From Streptomyces brasiliensis (GTDB lineage: Bacteria > Actinomycetota > Actinomycetes > Streptomycetales > Streptomycetaceae): DNA of 64,000 bases. The stretch is taken from positions 1-64,000 of the forward strand of contig NZ_BMQA01000020.1 of NCBI RefSeq assembly GCF_014647875.1, read 5' to 3'. Below, in pieces: positions 43,245 to 52,482 of this stretch (position 1 is the first letter of the stretch; each line of letters opens with the position of its first letter). The translations under genes and the position numbers were made by a program. The notes beneath the pieces were generated by a model. That model ran no database searches. It was not told the origin of the DNA and worked only from the letters and a program-made list of their open reading frames with translations.

Positions 43245-46200
43245 GTGCGGGGCTACGAGAGCCAGGAGCGAGAGCCGGCGGCTGACGTCGACCACCTCTC
43301 TCGGTTCGAGGCCGAGATGAAGCGGCTGAAGACCGAGCGGGAAAAGGCGATCCAGCACGCCGAGGACCTCGGTTACCAGGTCGAGGTGCTGCGCGCCAAG
43401 CTGCACGAGGCGCGCCGCACCATCATGTCCCGGCCGGCGTACGAAGGCGGCGACATCGGCTATCAGGCCGAGCAGTTGCTGCGCAACGCCCAGATGCAGG
43501 CCGACCAGCTGCGGCAGGACGCCGAGCGGGAGCTGAGCCAGGTCAGGGCGCAGACCCAGCGCATCCTCCAGGAGCACGCCGAGCAGGCCGCCCGGCTCCA
43601 GGCGGAGCTGCACCAGGAGGCGGTCACCCGTCGCCAGCAGCTGGACCAGGAGCTGGCCGAGCGCCGGCAGACCGTCGAGTCGCACGTCAACGAGAACGTG
43701 GCGTGGGCGGAGCAGCTGCGCGCCCGCACCGAGTCCCAGGCCCGCCGCCTGCTCGACGAGTCCCGTACCGAGGCCGAGCAGGCCATGGCCGCCGCCCGCG
43801 CCGAGGCCGAACGGGTGACCGCCGAGGCCAGGCAGCGCCTGCAGAGCGATGCCGAGGCGGCCCGCGCGGAGGCCGAGCAGCTGCTGCGCCGGGCCCGCAC
43901 CGACGCCGAACGCCTGCTGAACGCCGCCTCCACCCAGGCCCAGGAGGCCACCGACCACGCCGAGCAGCTGCGCAGCTCCACGGCGACCGAATCGGACGCG
44001 GCCCGCCGTCAGGCGAGCGAGCTGAGCCGGGCCGCCGAGCAGCGCATGGCCGAGGCCGAGACGGCGCTGCGCGAGGCCCGCAGCGAGGCCGAGAAGCTCC
44101 TCGCCGAGGCCAAGGAGGCCGCCGCCAAGGCGCTCTCCGGCGCCGAGGTGGCCAACGAGCAGCGCACGCGGACGGCGAAGGAGCAGGTCGCCCGGCTGGT
44201 CAGCGAGGCGACCAAGGACGCGGAGGCCACCAAGGCCGAGGCCGAGCAGATCGTCGCGGACGCCCGCGCCGAGGCCGAGAAGGTCCTCGCGGAGGCTGGC
44301 GAGAAGGCCCGCAGCGTCACCGCCGAGGAGGCGGCCTCCCAGCTGTCGAAGGCGGCGAAGACCGCCGAGGACGTCCTGAACAAGGCGTCGGAGGACGCCA
44401 AGCAGACCACGAAGGCGGCCGCCGAGGAGGCCGAGCGGATCCGCTCGGAGGCCGAGGCCGAGGCGGACCGGCTGCGCGCCGAGGCGCACGACATCTCCGA
44501 GCAGCTCAAGGGCGCGGCGAAGGACGACACCAAGGAGTACCGCGCCAAGACGGTCGAGCTGCAGGAGGAGGCCCGCCGGCTGCGCGGCGAGGCCGAGCAG
44601 CTGCGCGCCGACGCGGTCGCCGAGGGCGAGAGCATCCGCGCCGAGGCGCGGCGCGAGGCCGTCCAGCAGATCGAGGAGGCGGCCAGGTCCGCCGAGGAGC
44701 TGCTGGCCAAGGCGAAGGCGGACGCGGACGAGCTGCGCCAGTCCGCCGCGTCGGACAGCGAGAAGGTCCGTACGGAGGCCATCGAGCGTGCGACGACGCT
44801 GCGCCGGCAGGCCGAGGAGACCCTGGAACGCACTCGCGCGGAGGCCGAGCGGCACCGCGCGGAGGTCCTGGAGCAGTCGGAGGCGCTTAAGGCCGACGCC
44901 GAGCGGGCCGCGCGCGAGCTGCGCGAGGAGACCGAGCGGGCGGTCGAGGCGCGGCGTGTCGAGGCGGCCGGGGAGCTGACCCGGCTGCACACCGAGGCCG
45001 AGGAGCGGCTGGCGGCCGCCGAGCAGGCCCTGTCGGACGCCCGGGAGGCGGCCGCCCGGATCCGCCGGGAGGCCGCCGAGGAGACGGAGCGGCTGCGGGC
45101 CGAGTCCGCCGACCGGATCCGTACGCTCCAGCAGCAGGCGGAGGCGGAGGCCGAGCGGCTGCGCGACGAGGCTGCGGCTGACGCGTCGGCGTCCCGCGCC
45201 GAGGGCGAGGCCGTCGCCGTACGGCTGCGGTCGGAGGCCGCGGCCGAGGCGGAGCGGCTGAAGTCGGAGGCGCAGGACACCGCGGACCGGGTGCGTGCCG
45301 AGGCGCAGGCAGCGGCCGAACGGCTCGCCGCCGAGGCGTCCGAGACGCTGGCCGCCGCCCAGGAGGAGGCCGCCCGGCGCCGCCGCGAGGCCGAGGAACT
45401 GCTCGGCTCCGCACGCCAGGAGGCCGACCAGGAGCGCGAGCGGGCCCGCGAGCAGAGCGAGGAACTGCTGGCCTCGGCCCGCAACCGGGTCGAGGAGGCG
45501 CAGGCCGAGGCGGTCCGGCTGGTCGAGGACGCCGACCGGCGCGCCGCGGAGATGGTGTCGGCGGCCGAGCAGCACGCCCAGCAGGTGCGGGACTCGGTCG
45601 TCGGGCTGCACGAGCAGGCGCAGGAGGAGATCACCGGCCTGCGGTCCGCCGCCGAGCACGCGGCGGACCGTACGCGCCGGGAGGCCGAGGAGGAGGCGGA
45701 CCGGGTCCGCGCCGACGCCTATGCGGAGCGGGAGCGGGCCGGCGAGGACGCGAGCCGTCTGCGGCGCGAGGTGCAGGAGGAGTCGGAGGCGGCCAGGGCG
45801 CTCGCCGAGCGGACGACGGCGGAGGCGATCGCCGAGTCCGAGCGGCTGCGCACAGAGACGGCCGCGCACGCCCAGCGGGTGCGCACCGAGGCCTCCGACA
45901 CCATCGCGCAGGCCGAGCAGAACGCCACGCGCACGCGCGCCGAGGCCCGCGAGGACGCCAACCGCATCCGCTCGGACGCGGCGACGCAGGCGGACACCCT
46001 CATCACGGAGGCCCGCAACGAGGCCGAGCGGCTGCAGTCGGAGACGATCACCGAGGCCGACCGGGTGCGCACCGAGTCCGTCGCCAAGGCCGAGAAGCTG
46101 ATCTCGGACGCGAGCGGCGACGCGGAGCGGCTGCGGGCCGAGGCCGCCGAGACGGTCGGCTCCGCGCAGCAGCACGCCGAGCGGATCCGCGGCGAGTCCG

Positions 46201-47093
46201 AGCGGGTGCGGGCCGAGGCCGCCGCCGAGGCGGAGCGGGTGCTGACCTCCGCGCGCGAGGAGGCCGAACGGACGCTGGACGAGGCCCGCAAGGACGCCAA
46301 CAAGCGGCGTTCCGAGGCGGCCGAGCAGGTCGACACGCTCATCAACGAGACCGCCGCCGAGGCCGACAAGCTGCTCACCCAGGCCCAGCAGCAGGCGCAC
46401 AAGACGACGGCGGACGCCGAGTCGCAGGCCGACTCGATGGTGGGCGCGGCGCGCAGCGAGGCCGGGCGGCTGGTGTCCGAGGCGACGGTCGAGGGCAACT
46501 CGCTGGTGGAGAAGGCCCGGACGGACGCGGACGAGCTGCTCGTGGGCGCCCGCCGGGACGCCACCCAGATCCGCGAGCGCGCGGAGGAGCTGCGCGACCG
46601 CATCACGAACGAGATCGAGGAGCTGCACGAGCGGGCCCGCCGGGAGGCCGCCGAGACGATGAAGTCGACCGGCGACCGCTGCGACGCGCTCATCAAGGCC
46701 GCCGAGGAGCAACTGGCCAAGGCGCAGGCGAAGGCGAAGGACATCGTCTCGGAGGCCGGCTCCGAGGCGGGCAAGGTGCGCATCGCCGCGGTCAAGAAGG
46801 CCGAGGGGCTGCTCAAGGAGGCCGAGCAGAAGAAGGCCACGCTCGTCAAGGAGGCCGAGGAGCTCAAGGCCGAGGCGATCCGCGAGGCCCGGCGCACGGT
46901 CGAGGAGGGCAGGCGCGAACTGGAGATCCTGGTGCGCCGCCGCGAGGACATCAACACCGAGATCTCCCGGGTCCAGGACGTCCTGGAGGCGCTGGAGTCC
47001 TTCGAGGCGCCGACCGCCGGCAAGGACGGCGGCGTCAAGGCCGGTGCGACGGTGGGAGCCCCCCGATCGGGTGGCAAGTCGTCGGACAGCTAG
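43245..47093 (+). CDS. scy: Scy polarity coiled-coil scaffold protein
   Basis: Scy is the long coiled-coil protein that assembles at Streptomyces hyphal tips with DivIVA and FilP and directs polar growth. The 1282-residue product has a short N-terminal coil (LSRFEAEMKRLKTEREKAIQHAEDLGYQVEVLRAKLHEARR). About 1150 residues of Ala/Glu/Arg-rich repeats with recurrent EAE, RAEAE and AERLR motifs follow, typical of its long-period coiled coil, then a C-terminal domain ending in VQDVLEALESFE. GTG at 43245 (VRGYESQEREPAADV) matches the remembered family start; TTG at 43215 would add ten residues. filP is 183 bp downstream. Confidence 0.93.
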   Translation: MRGYESQEREPAADVDHLSRFEAEMKRLKTEREKAIQHAEDLGYQVEVLRAKLHEARRTIMSRPAYEGGDIGYQAEQLLRNAQMQADQLRQDAERELSQVRAQTQRILQEHAEQAARLQAELHQEAVTRRQQLDQELAERRQTVESHVNENVAWAEQLRARTESQARRLLDESRTEAEQAMAAARAEAERVTAEARQRLQSDAEAARAEAEQLLRRARTDAERLLNAASTQAQEATDHAEQLRSSTATESDAARRQASELSRAAEQRMAEAETALREARSEAEKLLAEAKEAAAKALSGAEVANEQRTRTAKEQVARLVSEATKDAEATKAEAEQIVADARAEAEKVLAEAGEKARSVTAEEAASQLSKAAKTAEDVLNKASEDAKQTTKAAAEEAERIRSEAEAEADRLRAEAHDISEQLKGAAKDDTKEYRAKTVELQEEARRLRGEAEQLRADAVAEGESIRAEARREAVQQIEEAARSAEELLAKAKADADELRQSAASDSEKVRTEAIERATTLRRQAEETLERTRAEAERHRAEVLEQSEALKADAERAARELREETERAVEARRVEAAGELTRLHTEAEERLAAAEQALSDAREAAARIRREAAEETERLRAESADRIRTLQQQAEAEAERLRDEAAADASASRAEGEAVAVRLRSEAAAEAERLKSEAQDTADRVRAEAQAAAERLAAEASETLAAAQEEAARRRREAEELLGSARQEADQERERAREQSEELLASARNRVEEAQAEAVRLVEDADRRAAEMVSAAEQHAQQVRDSVVGLHEQAQEEITGLRSAAEHAADRTRREAEEEADRVRADAYAERERAGEDASRLRREVQEESEAARALAERTTAEAIAESERLRTETAAHAQRVRTEASDTIAQAEQNATRTRAEAREDANRIRSDAATQADTLITEARNEAERLQSETITEADRVRTESVAKAEKLISDASGDAERLRAEAAETVGSAQQHAERIRGESERVRAEAAAEAERVLTSAREEAERTLDEARKDANKRRSEAAEQVDTLINETAAEADKLLTQAQQQAHKTTADAESQADSMVGAARSEAGRLVSEATVEGNSLVEKARTDADELLVGARRDATQIRERAEELRDRITNEIEELHERARREAAETMKSTGDRCDALIKAAEEQLAKAQAKAKDIVSEAGSEAGKVRIAAVKKAEGLLKEAEQKKATLVKEAEELKAEAIREARRTVEEGRRELEILVRRREDINTEISRVQDVLEALESFEAPTAGKDGGVKAGATVGAPRSGGKSSDS

Positions 47094-47230
47094 CGCGCGG
47101 AGCCCGTTCGGGTGTCTTCTGGGGCCTTTGCCCAAGATTTTGGCAAGCCGTCCGACAGTTCGCCACCCAAAAGGGGTGTCATTCTCCAGATCAAACACGT
47201 ATCCGCTCGATGACACACCGCTTCGGCCCC

Positions 47231-47236
47231 TAGGAT
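47231..47236 (+). promoter_or_regulatory. filP -10 element
   Basis: TAGGAT matches the Streptomyces principal sigma -10 and lies 40 bp before the filP ATG. The -35 about 18 bp upstream (TCGATG) is weak. It supports a separate filP transcript in addition to read-through from scy. Confidence 0.45.
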
Positions 47237-47276
47237 TCCACCTATCACCTCACCGGTCTCATTTGACAGGAACCCC

Positions 47277-48212
47277 ATGAGCGACACTTCCCCCTACGGC
47301 TTCGAGCTTGTGCGGCGTGGGTACGACCGCGCTCAGGTGGACGAACGGATCTCCAAACTCGTCTCCGACCGTGACAGCGCTCTCACCCGCATCACCGCTC
47401 TGGAAAAGCGCATCGAGGAGCTCCACCTCGAGACGCAGAACGCCCAGGCCCAGGTAACCGACGCCGAGCCGTCGTACGCCGGTCTGGGCGCGCGTGTCGA
47501 GAAGATCCTCCGCCTCGCCGAGGAAGAGGCCAAGGATCTGCGTGAGGAGGCCCGACGCGCGGCGGAGCAGCACCGCGAGCTCGCCGAGTCGGCGGCCCAG
47601 CAGGTCCGCAACGACGCAGAATCGTTCGCTGTGGAGCGCAAGGCCAAGGCGGAGGACGAGGGCGTCCGCATCGTCGAGAAGGCGAAGGGTGAAGCCTCCC
47701 AACTGCGCGCCGACGCCCAGAAGGACGCGCAGTCCAAGCGCGAGGAGGCCGACGCACTCTTCGAGGAGACCCGCGCCAAGGCCGCGCAGGCCGCCGCGGA
47801 CTTCGAGACCAACCTGGCCAAGCGCCGCGAGCAGTCCGAGCGCGACCTGGCCTCGCGTCAGCAGAAGGCCGAGAAGCGTCTCGCCGAGATCGAGCACCGC
47901 GCCGAGCAGCTGCGCCTCGAGGCCGAGAAGCTGCGCACCGACGCCGAGCGCCGTGCCCGTCAGACGGTCGAGACCGCCCAGCGCCAGGCCGAGGACATCG
48001 TCGCCGACGCCAACGCCAAGGCCGACCGGATCCGTTCGGAATCCGAGCGCGAGCTGGCCGCCCTCACCAACCGCCGCGACAGCATCAACGCCCAGCTGAC
48101 GAACGTGCGCGAGATGCTCGCGACGCTCACGGGCGCCGCGGTGGCCGCGGCCGGTTCCCCGGCCGAGGACGAGCCGATCTCCCGGGGTGTCCCCGCCCAG
48201 CAGTCCCGGTAA
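47277..48212 (+). CDS. filP: FilP intermediate-filament-like protein
   Basis: FilP is a cytoskeletal coiled-coil protein that forms a network behind the hyphal tip and interacts with Scy and DivIVA. The 311-residue product begins SPYGFELVRRGYDRAQVDERISKLVSDRDSALTRI, a DivIVA-like membrane-targeting and coil segment. A long Ala/Glu/Arg rod (LAEEEAKDLREEARRAAEQHREL and onward) follows, with a short low-complexity tail. ATG preceded by AGGA. The next feature is a strong terminator. Confidence 0.94.
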   Translation: MSDTSPYGFELVRRGYDRAQVDERISKLVSDRDSALTRITALEKRIEELHLETQNAQAQVTDAEPSYAGLGARVEKILRLAEEEAKDLREEARRAAEQHRELAESAAQQVRNDAESFAVERKAKAEDEGVRIVEKAKGEASQLRADAQKDAQSKREEADALFEETRAKAAQAAADFETNLAKRREQSERDLASRQQKAEKRLAEIEHRAEQLRLEAEKLRTDAERRARQTVETAQRQAEDIVADANAKADRIRSESERELAALTNRRDSINAQLTNVREMLATLTGAAVAAAGSPAEDEPISRGVPAQQSR

Positions 48213-48241
48213 CACCCGGCATCGGCTGATTGAACATCGGT

Positions 48242-48275
48242 GAAGCCCTCTGTCACTGCGGTGGCAGGGGGCTTC
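48242..48275 (+). terminator. Terminator of filP
   Basis: GAAGCCCTCTGTCAC and GTGGCAGGGGGCTTC pair over 15 positions (two G-U) around TGCG, 30 bp past the filP stop. The following sequence is GTTGCGCTTTAG. It separates filP from the ABC exporter genes. Confidence 0.75.
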
Positions 48276-48284
48276 GTTGCGCTT

Positions 48285-48290
48285 TAGCGT
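48285..48290 (+). promoter_or_regulatory. -10 element giving a leaderless ABC exporter transcript
   Basis: TAGCGT ends exactly six bases before the ATG of the ABC ATPase gene, and no Shine-Dalgarno exists between. Transcription would begin at or next to the ATG. No convincing -35 is visible. Confidence 0.4.
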
Positions 48291-48296
48291 GTCCGC

Positions 48297-49250
48297 ATGA
48301 TCGAGCTGGTGGGGCTGACCAAACGGTACGGCGAGAAGGTCGCGGTGAACGACCTCACGTTCACCGTGCGGCCGGGCATAGTCACGGGGTTCCTCGGGCC
48401 CAACGGGGCCGGCAAGTCGACGACCATGCGGATGATCCTCGGCCTCGACCATCCCACCTCGGGCGACGTCCGGATCGACGGCAAGCACTACGACCAGGTG
48501 AAGGACCCGCTGACGTACATCGGGGCGCTGCTCGACGCGAAGGCGACGCACGGCGGGCGCAGCGCCTTCAACCATCTGCTGTGTCTGGCGCAGAGCAACG
48601 GCATCCCCACGAGCCGGGTGCACGAGGTGCTGGACACCGTCGGACTGACGGCGGTGGCGCGGAAGAAGGCCAAGGGTTTCTCGCTGGGCATGGGCCAGCG
48701 GCTCGGGATCGCCGGGGCGCTGCTCGGCGATCCGCGGATCCTGATGTTCGACGAGCCGGTCAACGGGCTCGACCCCGAAGGCATCCACTGGATCCGGAAC
48801 CTGATGAAGACGCTCGCGGCGCAGGGCCGTACCGTCTTCGTCTCCTCGCACCTGATGAGCGAGATGGCCCTGACCGCCGACCACCTCGTCGTCATCGGTC
48901 AGGGGCGACTGCTCGCCGACACGACCATGGCCGACTTCATCCGGCAGAACTCCCGGGCGTACGTCCGCATCCGCACCCCGCAGCGCGAGCGGCTGCTCGA
49001 CGTGCTGCACCAGGCCGGCATCACCGTCGTCGAGGCCGGCGGCGGGGCGCTGGAGGTGGAGGGCGGCAAGGCCGAGAAGATCGGTGAACTCGCGGCGCAG
49101 CACGGGATCGTGCTGCACGAGCTGAGTCCCCAGCAGGCCTCCCTCGAGGAGGCGTTCATGCAGCTGACGGCGGAGTCTGTGGAGTACCACGCGCACGCCG
49201 ACACCACCCCGGTCCAGCAGGCCTGGGGTGCCGACTGGAAGGGAGCCTGA
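48297..49250 (+). CDS. ABC-2 type exporter ATPase 1
   Basis: This 317-residue ATP-binding subunit has Walker A GPNGAGKSTTMRMI, a signature reading FSLGMGQRLGIAGALLG (LGMGQ in place of LSGGQ), Walker B ILMFDEPVNGLDPEG and the switch His in FVSSHLMSEMA. A C-terminal ~90-residue DrrA/CcmA-like extension follows. It forms a pair with the permease four bases downstream and is a paralogue of the ATPase at 50137. The substrate is unknown; antibiotic, lipid or peptide export are typical for the class. Confidence 0.92.
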   Translation: MIELVGLTKRYGEKVAVNDLTFTVRPGIVTGFLGPNGAGKSTTMRMILGLDHPTSGDVRIDGKHYDQVKDPLTYIGALLDAKATHGGRSAFNHLLCLAQSNGIPTSRVHEVLDTVGLTAVARKKAKGFSLGMGQRLGIAGALLGDPRILMFDEPVNGLDPEGIHWIRNLMKTLAAQGRTVFVSSHLMSEMALTADHLVVIGQGRLLADTTMADFIRQNSRAYVRIRTPQRERLLDVLHQAGITVVEAGGGALEVEGGKAEKIGELAAQHGIVLHELSPQQASLEEAFMQLTAESVEYHAHADTTPVQQAWGADWKGA

Positions 49251-49253
49251 GCC

Positions 49254-50024
49254 ATGGCGGCCGCCCAGGTCATCCGGTCCGAGTGGACGAAGATCCGCTC
49301 CGTCGCGTCGACGGTGTGGACGCTGTCCCTCGCCGTGTTCGTCACGATCGCGCTCGGAATGCTGATCTCCGCGCTGTCGAAGAGCCAGTTCGACACCATG
49401 CCGGAGCGTGAGCGGCTCACCTTCGACCCCACGTTCGTCAGCTTCGCGGGGATGAGTCTCGGCCAGCTCGCGATGATCGTGTTCGGGGTGCTGGTCGTCT
49501 CGAACGAATACAGCACCGGCATGATCCGCACCTCGCTGGCCGCCGTGCCGCGCCGGGCCACCTTCCTGTTCAGCAAGATCGCGGTGGCGACCGGGCTCGC
49601 GCTGGCCGTCGGCATGGCGACCAGCTTCGCCGCGTTCTTCCTCGGGCAGGCGATGCTCGGTTCGCACCGGGCGCAGATCGGCGACGAGGGTGTGCTGCGG
49701 GCGGTGATCGGCGGCGGGCTGTACATGACCCTCATCGCGATGTTCTCGATGGGCGTCGCGGCGATGCTGCGCTCGCCGATGCTGTCGCTCGGCATCCTGA
49801 TGCCGTTCTTCTTCCTGATCTCCAACATCCTCGGCAACGTGGACGCGACCAAGAAGATCGGCCAGTACCTGCCCGACCAGGCCGGCAGCCGCATCATGCG
49901 GGTGGTCCCCCGGCTCGACGACGGCACTCCCTACGGTCCGTGGGGCGGCCTCGGCATCATGGCGCTGTGGGTGATCGCGGCGATGGCGGGCGGTTACCTG
50001 GTGCTGAAGAAGCGTGACGCGTAG
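49254..50024 (+). CDS. ABC-2 type exporter permease 1
   Basis: This 256-residue membrane subunit has the motif VIRSEWTKIRSVASTVWTL at its N-terminus and about six hydrophobic helices. NEYSTGMIRTSLAAVPRR marks the conserved first cytoplasmic loop of this ABC-2 group. It is partner to the preceding ATPase and paralogous to the permease at 51597. Confidence 0.9.
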   Translation: MAAAQVIRSEWTKIRSVASTVWTLSLAVFVTIALGMLISALSKSQFDTMPERERLTFDPTFVSFAGMSLGQLAMIVFGVLVVSNEYSTGMIRTSLAAVPRRATFLFSKIAVATGLALAVGMATSFAAFFLGQAMLGSHRAQIGDEGVLRAVIGGGLYMTLIAMFSMGVAAMLRSPMLSLGILMPFFFLISNILGNVDATKKIGQYLPDQAGSRIMRVVPRLDDGTPYGPWGGLGIMALWVIAAMAGGYLVLKKRDA

Positions 50025-50136
50025 TGAACCTCGGTCTTTGCTTTCTTTTGAGCGGAACCGTCAGCGCCCGGATATCCTCCTAACCCTTACGGGGGCGTGT
50101 GCCCCGCTGTCCTGAACCTTTCGATGGGTGCGGAGC

Positions 50137-51600
50137 ATGATCGAGGCTGTCGGCCTGACCAAGCGCTACGGCGACAAGACCGCCGTCTACAACCTTTCCT
50201 TCCAGGTACGCCCCGGAGCCGTCACCGGCTTCCTCGGGCCGAACGGCTCGGGCAAGTCGACGACCATGCGGATGATCCTGGGCCTGGACAACCCCACCTC
50301 GGGCTCGGTGACGATCGGCGGCTACCCGTACCGCAAACTGCCGAACGCCCCGCGTCAGGTGGGCGCGCTGCTCGACGCCAAGGCCGTGCACGGCGGCCGG
50401 GCCGCCCGCAACCATCTGCTGAGCCTGGCCCAGCTGTCGGGGATCCCGGCCCGGCGCGTGGACGAGGTGCTCGGGGTCGTCGGCCTCCAGGACGTGGCCC
50501 GCAGGCGCTCCAAGGGCTTCTCGCTCGGCATGGGCCAGCGGCTCGGCATCGCGGCGGCACTGCTCGGCGACCCGCAGGTGCTGCTCTTCGACGAGCCGGT
50601 CAACGGGCTCGACCCCGAAGGCATCCTGTGGGTGCGGAACCTGATGAAGGCGCTCGCGGCGGAGGGCCGTACGGTCTTCGTCTCCTCGCACCTGATGAGC
50701 GAGATGGCGCTGACCGCCGACCACCTCATCGTGATCGGGCGCGGACAGCTCCTCGCCGACATGAGCATCGGGGACTTCATTTCGGCCAACTCGGCGGACT
50801 TCGCGCGCGTGCGCACCCCCGACACCGAGCCGCAGCTGCGCGAGAAGCTGACGTCCGCGCTGACGGAGGCGGGCGGTCACGTGCTGCCGGAGCAGGACGG
50901 CGCGCTGCGCGTCACCGGGCTGCCGCTCCCCCGCATCAGCGACCTGGCCCACGAGGCCGACGTACGGCTGTGGGAGCTGTCGCCGCACCAGGCCTCGCTG
51001 GAGGAGGCGTACATGCGGATGACACAGGGCGCGGTCGACTACCGCTCGACGATCGACCAGAAGGCGGGCCTCCAGCAGCCCCTCCCCCCGGGCGCCCAGG
51101 CCCCCATGCCGGTCCCCGGCCAGGGCCAGCCGGGCTGGTACGCCCCACCGCCGCCCCAGCAGGGGGGCCGGCCCTTCGCGATGCCGCAGGCCGGGACACC
51201 GGGCCCGTACGGGGACCGGACGGCTCCCGCGGGCGGGTACGGCAACCCGGTTCCCACGCCGAACCCGTACGGCGCTCCCGCCGCCCCGGCGGGCGCCCCC
51301 GGCGTGGGACAGCCCAATCCGTACGCCCAGCCGGCCCCGCAGCCCACCCAGCCCCCGGCCCAGCCGCCCGCCGCACCGAGCCCGGCCGCGGAGCAGGCGC
51401 CCGCGACCGGTGACGCGCAGCCGCAGGGGACGGTTCAGCTCGCCGCGCAGGCGCCGCAGAATCCGGCCCCGCCGGCCTCGGCCCAGCCGCCCGCCGCGCA
51501 GGCCCCCGTGACCGCCCCGGTCCAGCCCGCCACGCCCGGCGCCGAAGCCGCGCAGCCCTCCGCCGACGCCCACCCGACCGAGCCCGAGGACGCCCGATGA
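50137..51600 (+). CDS. ABC-2 type exporter ATPase 2 with Pro-rich C-terminal tail
   Basis: This 487-residue ATP-binding subunit starts MIEAVGLTKRYGDKTAVYNL; its first ~310 residues parallel ATPase 1 (GPNGSGKSTTMRMI, FSLGMGQRLGIAAALLG, LLFDEPVNGLDPEG, FVSSHLMSEMA). From about residue 315 a ~170-residue tail rich in Pro, Gln, Ala and Gly follows (QPPAQPPAAPSPAAEQAPA and similar), which ATPase 1 lacks. ATG at 50137 is chosen by homology; an in-frame GTG three codons upstream is possible. The stop overlaps the next ATG. Confidence 0.9.
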   Translation: MIEAVGLTKRYGDKTAVYNLSFQVRPGAVTGFLGPNGSGKSTTMRMILGLDNPTSGSVTIGGYPYRKLPNAPRQVGALLDAKAVHGGRAARNHLLSLAQLSGIPARRVDEVLGVVGLQDVARRRSKGFSLGMGQRLGIAAALLGDPQVLLFDEPVNGLDPEGILWVRNLMKALAAEGRTVFVSSHLMSEMALTADHLIVIGRGQLLADMSIGDFISANSADFARVRTPDTEPQLREKLTSALTEAGGHVLPEQDGALRVTGLPLPRISDLAHEADVRLWELSPHQASLEEAYMRMTQGAVDYRSTIDQKAGLQQPLPPGAQAPMPVPGQGQPGWYAPPPPQQGGRPFAMPQAGTPGPYGDRTAPAGGYGNPVPTPNPYGAPAAPAGAPGVGQPNPYAQPAPQPTQPPAQPPAAPSPAAEQAPATGDAQPQGTVQLAAQAPQNPAPPASAQPPAAQAPVTAPVQPATPGAEAAQPSADAHPTEPEDAR

Positions 51601-52478
51601 GCACCCACCAGCCCCCGATGCCGCAGGCAGGAGCAGCCGCGCCCGACTGGCAGGCGGCGCCCGGCGGGTCGTACTCCGGATACACCTCGCCGATCCCGGT
51701 GGTGCGCACGCACCTCGGGCACGCGGTCGCCTCCGAGTGGACGAAGATCAGGTCGGTGCGCTCGACGATGTGGACGCTCGGCGTGTTCGTGGTCCTCGTC
51801 GTCGGCATCGGCCTGCTGGTCGGCGCGGTGGTGGGCAACTCCGGGTCCGACCTGTCCGGCGACGAGAATCCGCTGGCCCTCGGCTTCTTCGGGCTCCTGC
51901 TCGGCAGCATCTCCATCATCACGCTCGGCGTGCTGACGACCGCCTCCGAGTACGGCACCGGCATGATCCGTACGACGATGACCGCCTGCCCCTCCCGGGG
52001 GCGCGTGCTCGCGGCCAAGGCGATCGTGTTCTTCCTGGTCGCCTTCGTGGTGACCCTGGCGGCCTCGTCCTTCGTGGCCATGGCCCAGATGTCGCTGCTG
52101 GACGGCACCGGTGCCCGCAACCCGACCGGCGCGGAATGGCTGAAGGGCACCGTGGGCGTCAGCTTCTACATCGCCCTGCTCGGACTGCTCTCGCTCCTGA
52201 TCGGCTCGATGATCCGGCACTCGGCGGGCGCCATCACCCTCATGATCGGCGCCGTGCTCGCCCCGCTCGTGATCGCGCTGTTCATGTTCTCGTCGTCGCT
52301 GGACAAGGTGCGCGAGTCGCTGTTCGAGTACTCGATCCCGAACCAGATGAGCGTCTTCTACTCCAACTCCCTCACCCACTCCGGTCCGTCGGGCTGGGAT
52401 CCGCTGTGGATCATCGTGGGCGTGACGGCGGCCGCCTTCGTCGGAGCCGTCGTACTGCTGGAGAAGCGGGACGTGTGA
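51597..52478 (+). CDS. ABC-2 type exporter permease 2
   Basis: This 293-residue permease has a ~35-residue Pro/Ala-rich cytoplasmic N-terminus (QPPMPQAGAAAPDWQAAPGGSYSGY), then VASEWTKIRSVRSTMWTL and six hydrophobic helices with EYGTGMIRTTMTACPSR. It is coupled to ATPase 2 by an ATGA overlap. Both it and its ATPase partner carry Pro-rich extensions absent from pair 1. Confidence 0.9.
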   Translation: MSTHQPPMPQAGAAAPDWQAAPGGSYSGYTSPIPVVRTHLGHAVASEWTKIRSVRSTMWTLGVFVVLVVGIGLLVGAVVGNSGSDLSGDENPLALGFFGLLLGSISIITLGVLTTASEYGTGMIRTTMTACPSRGRVLAAKAIVFFLVAFVVTLAASSFVAMAQMSLLDGTGARNPTGAEWLKGTVGVSFYIALLGLLSLLIGSMIRHSAGAITLMIGAVLAPLVIALFMFSSSLDKVRESLFEYSIPNQMSVFYSNSLTHSGPSGWDPLWIIVGVTAAAFVGAVVLLEKRDV

Positions 52479-52482
52479 GGCG

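Noticed and set aside
44009..45634. A Ser/Ala-rich minus-strand frame within scy
   Set aside because: It is another shadow of the scy coiled-coil repeats, with a composition that follows from the coding strand.
43245..47093. The scy repeats as a DNA-level tandem repeat or mobile array
   Set aside because: The repetition is at the protein heptad/long-period level. The DNA copies differ at many positions and make a normal long coiled coil.
42978..47216. A 1412-residue minus-strand frame across scy
   Set aside because: It is an antisense shadow produced by the Ala/Glu-rich repeat bias of scy (Leu/Arg/Gly repeats on the other strand). No ribosome site and no family.
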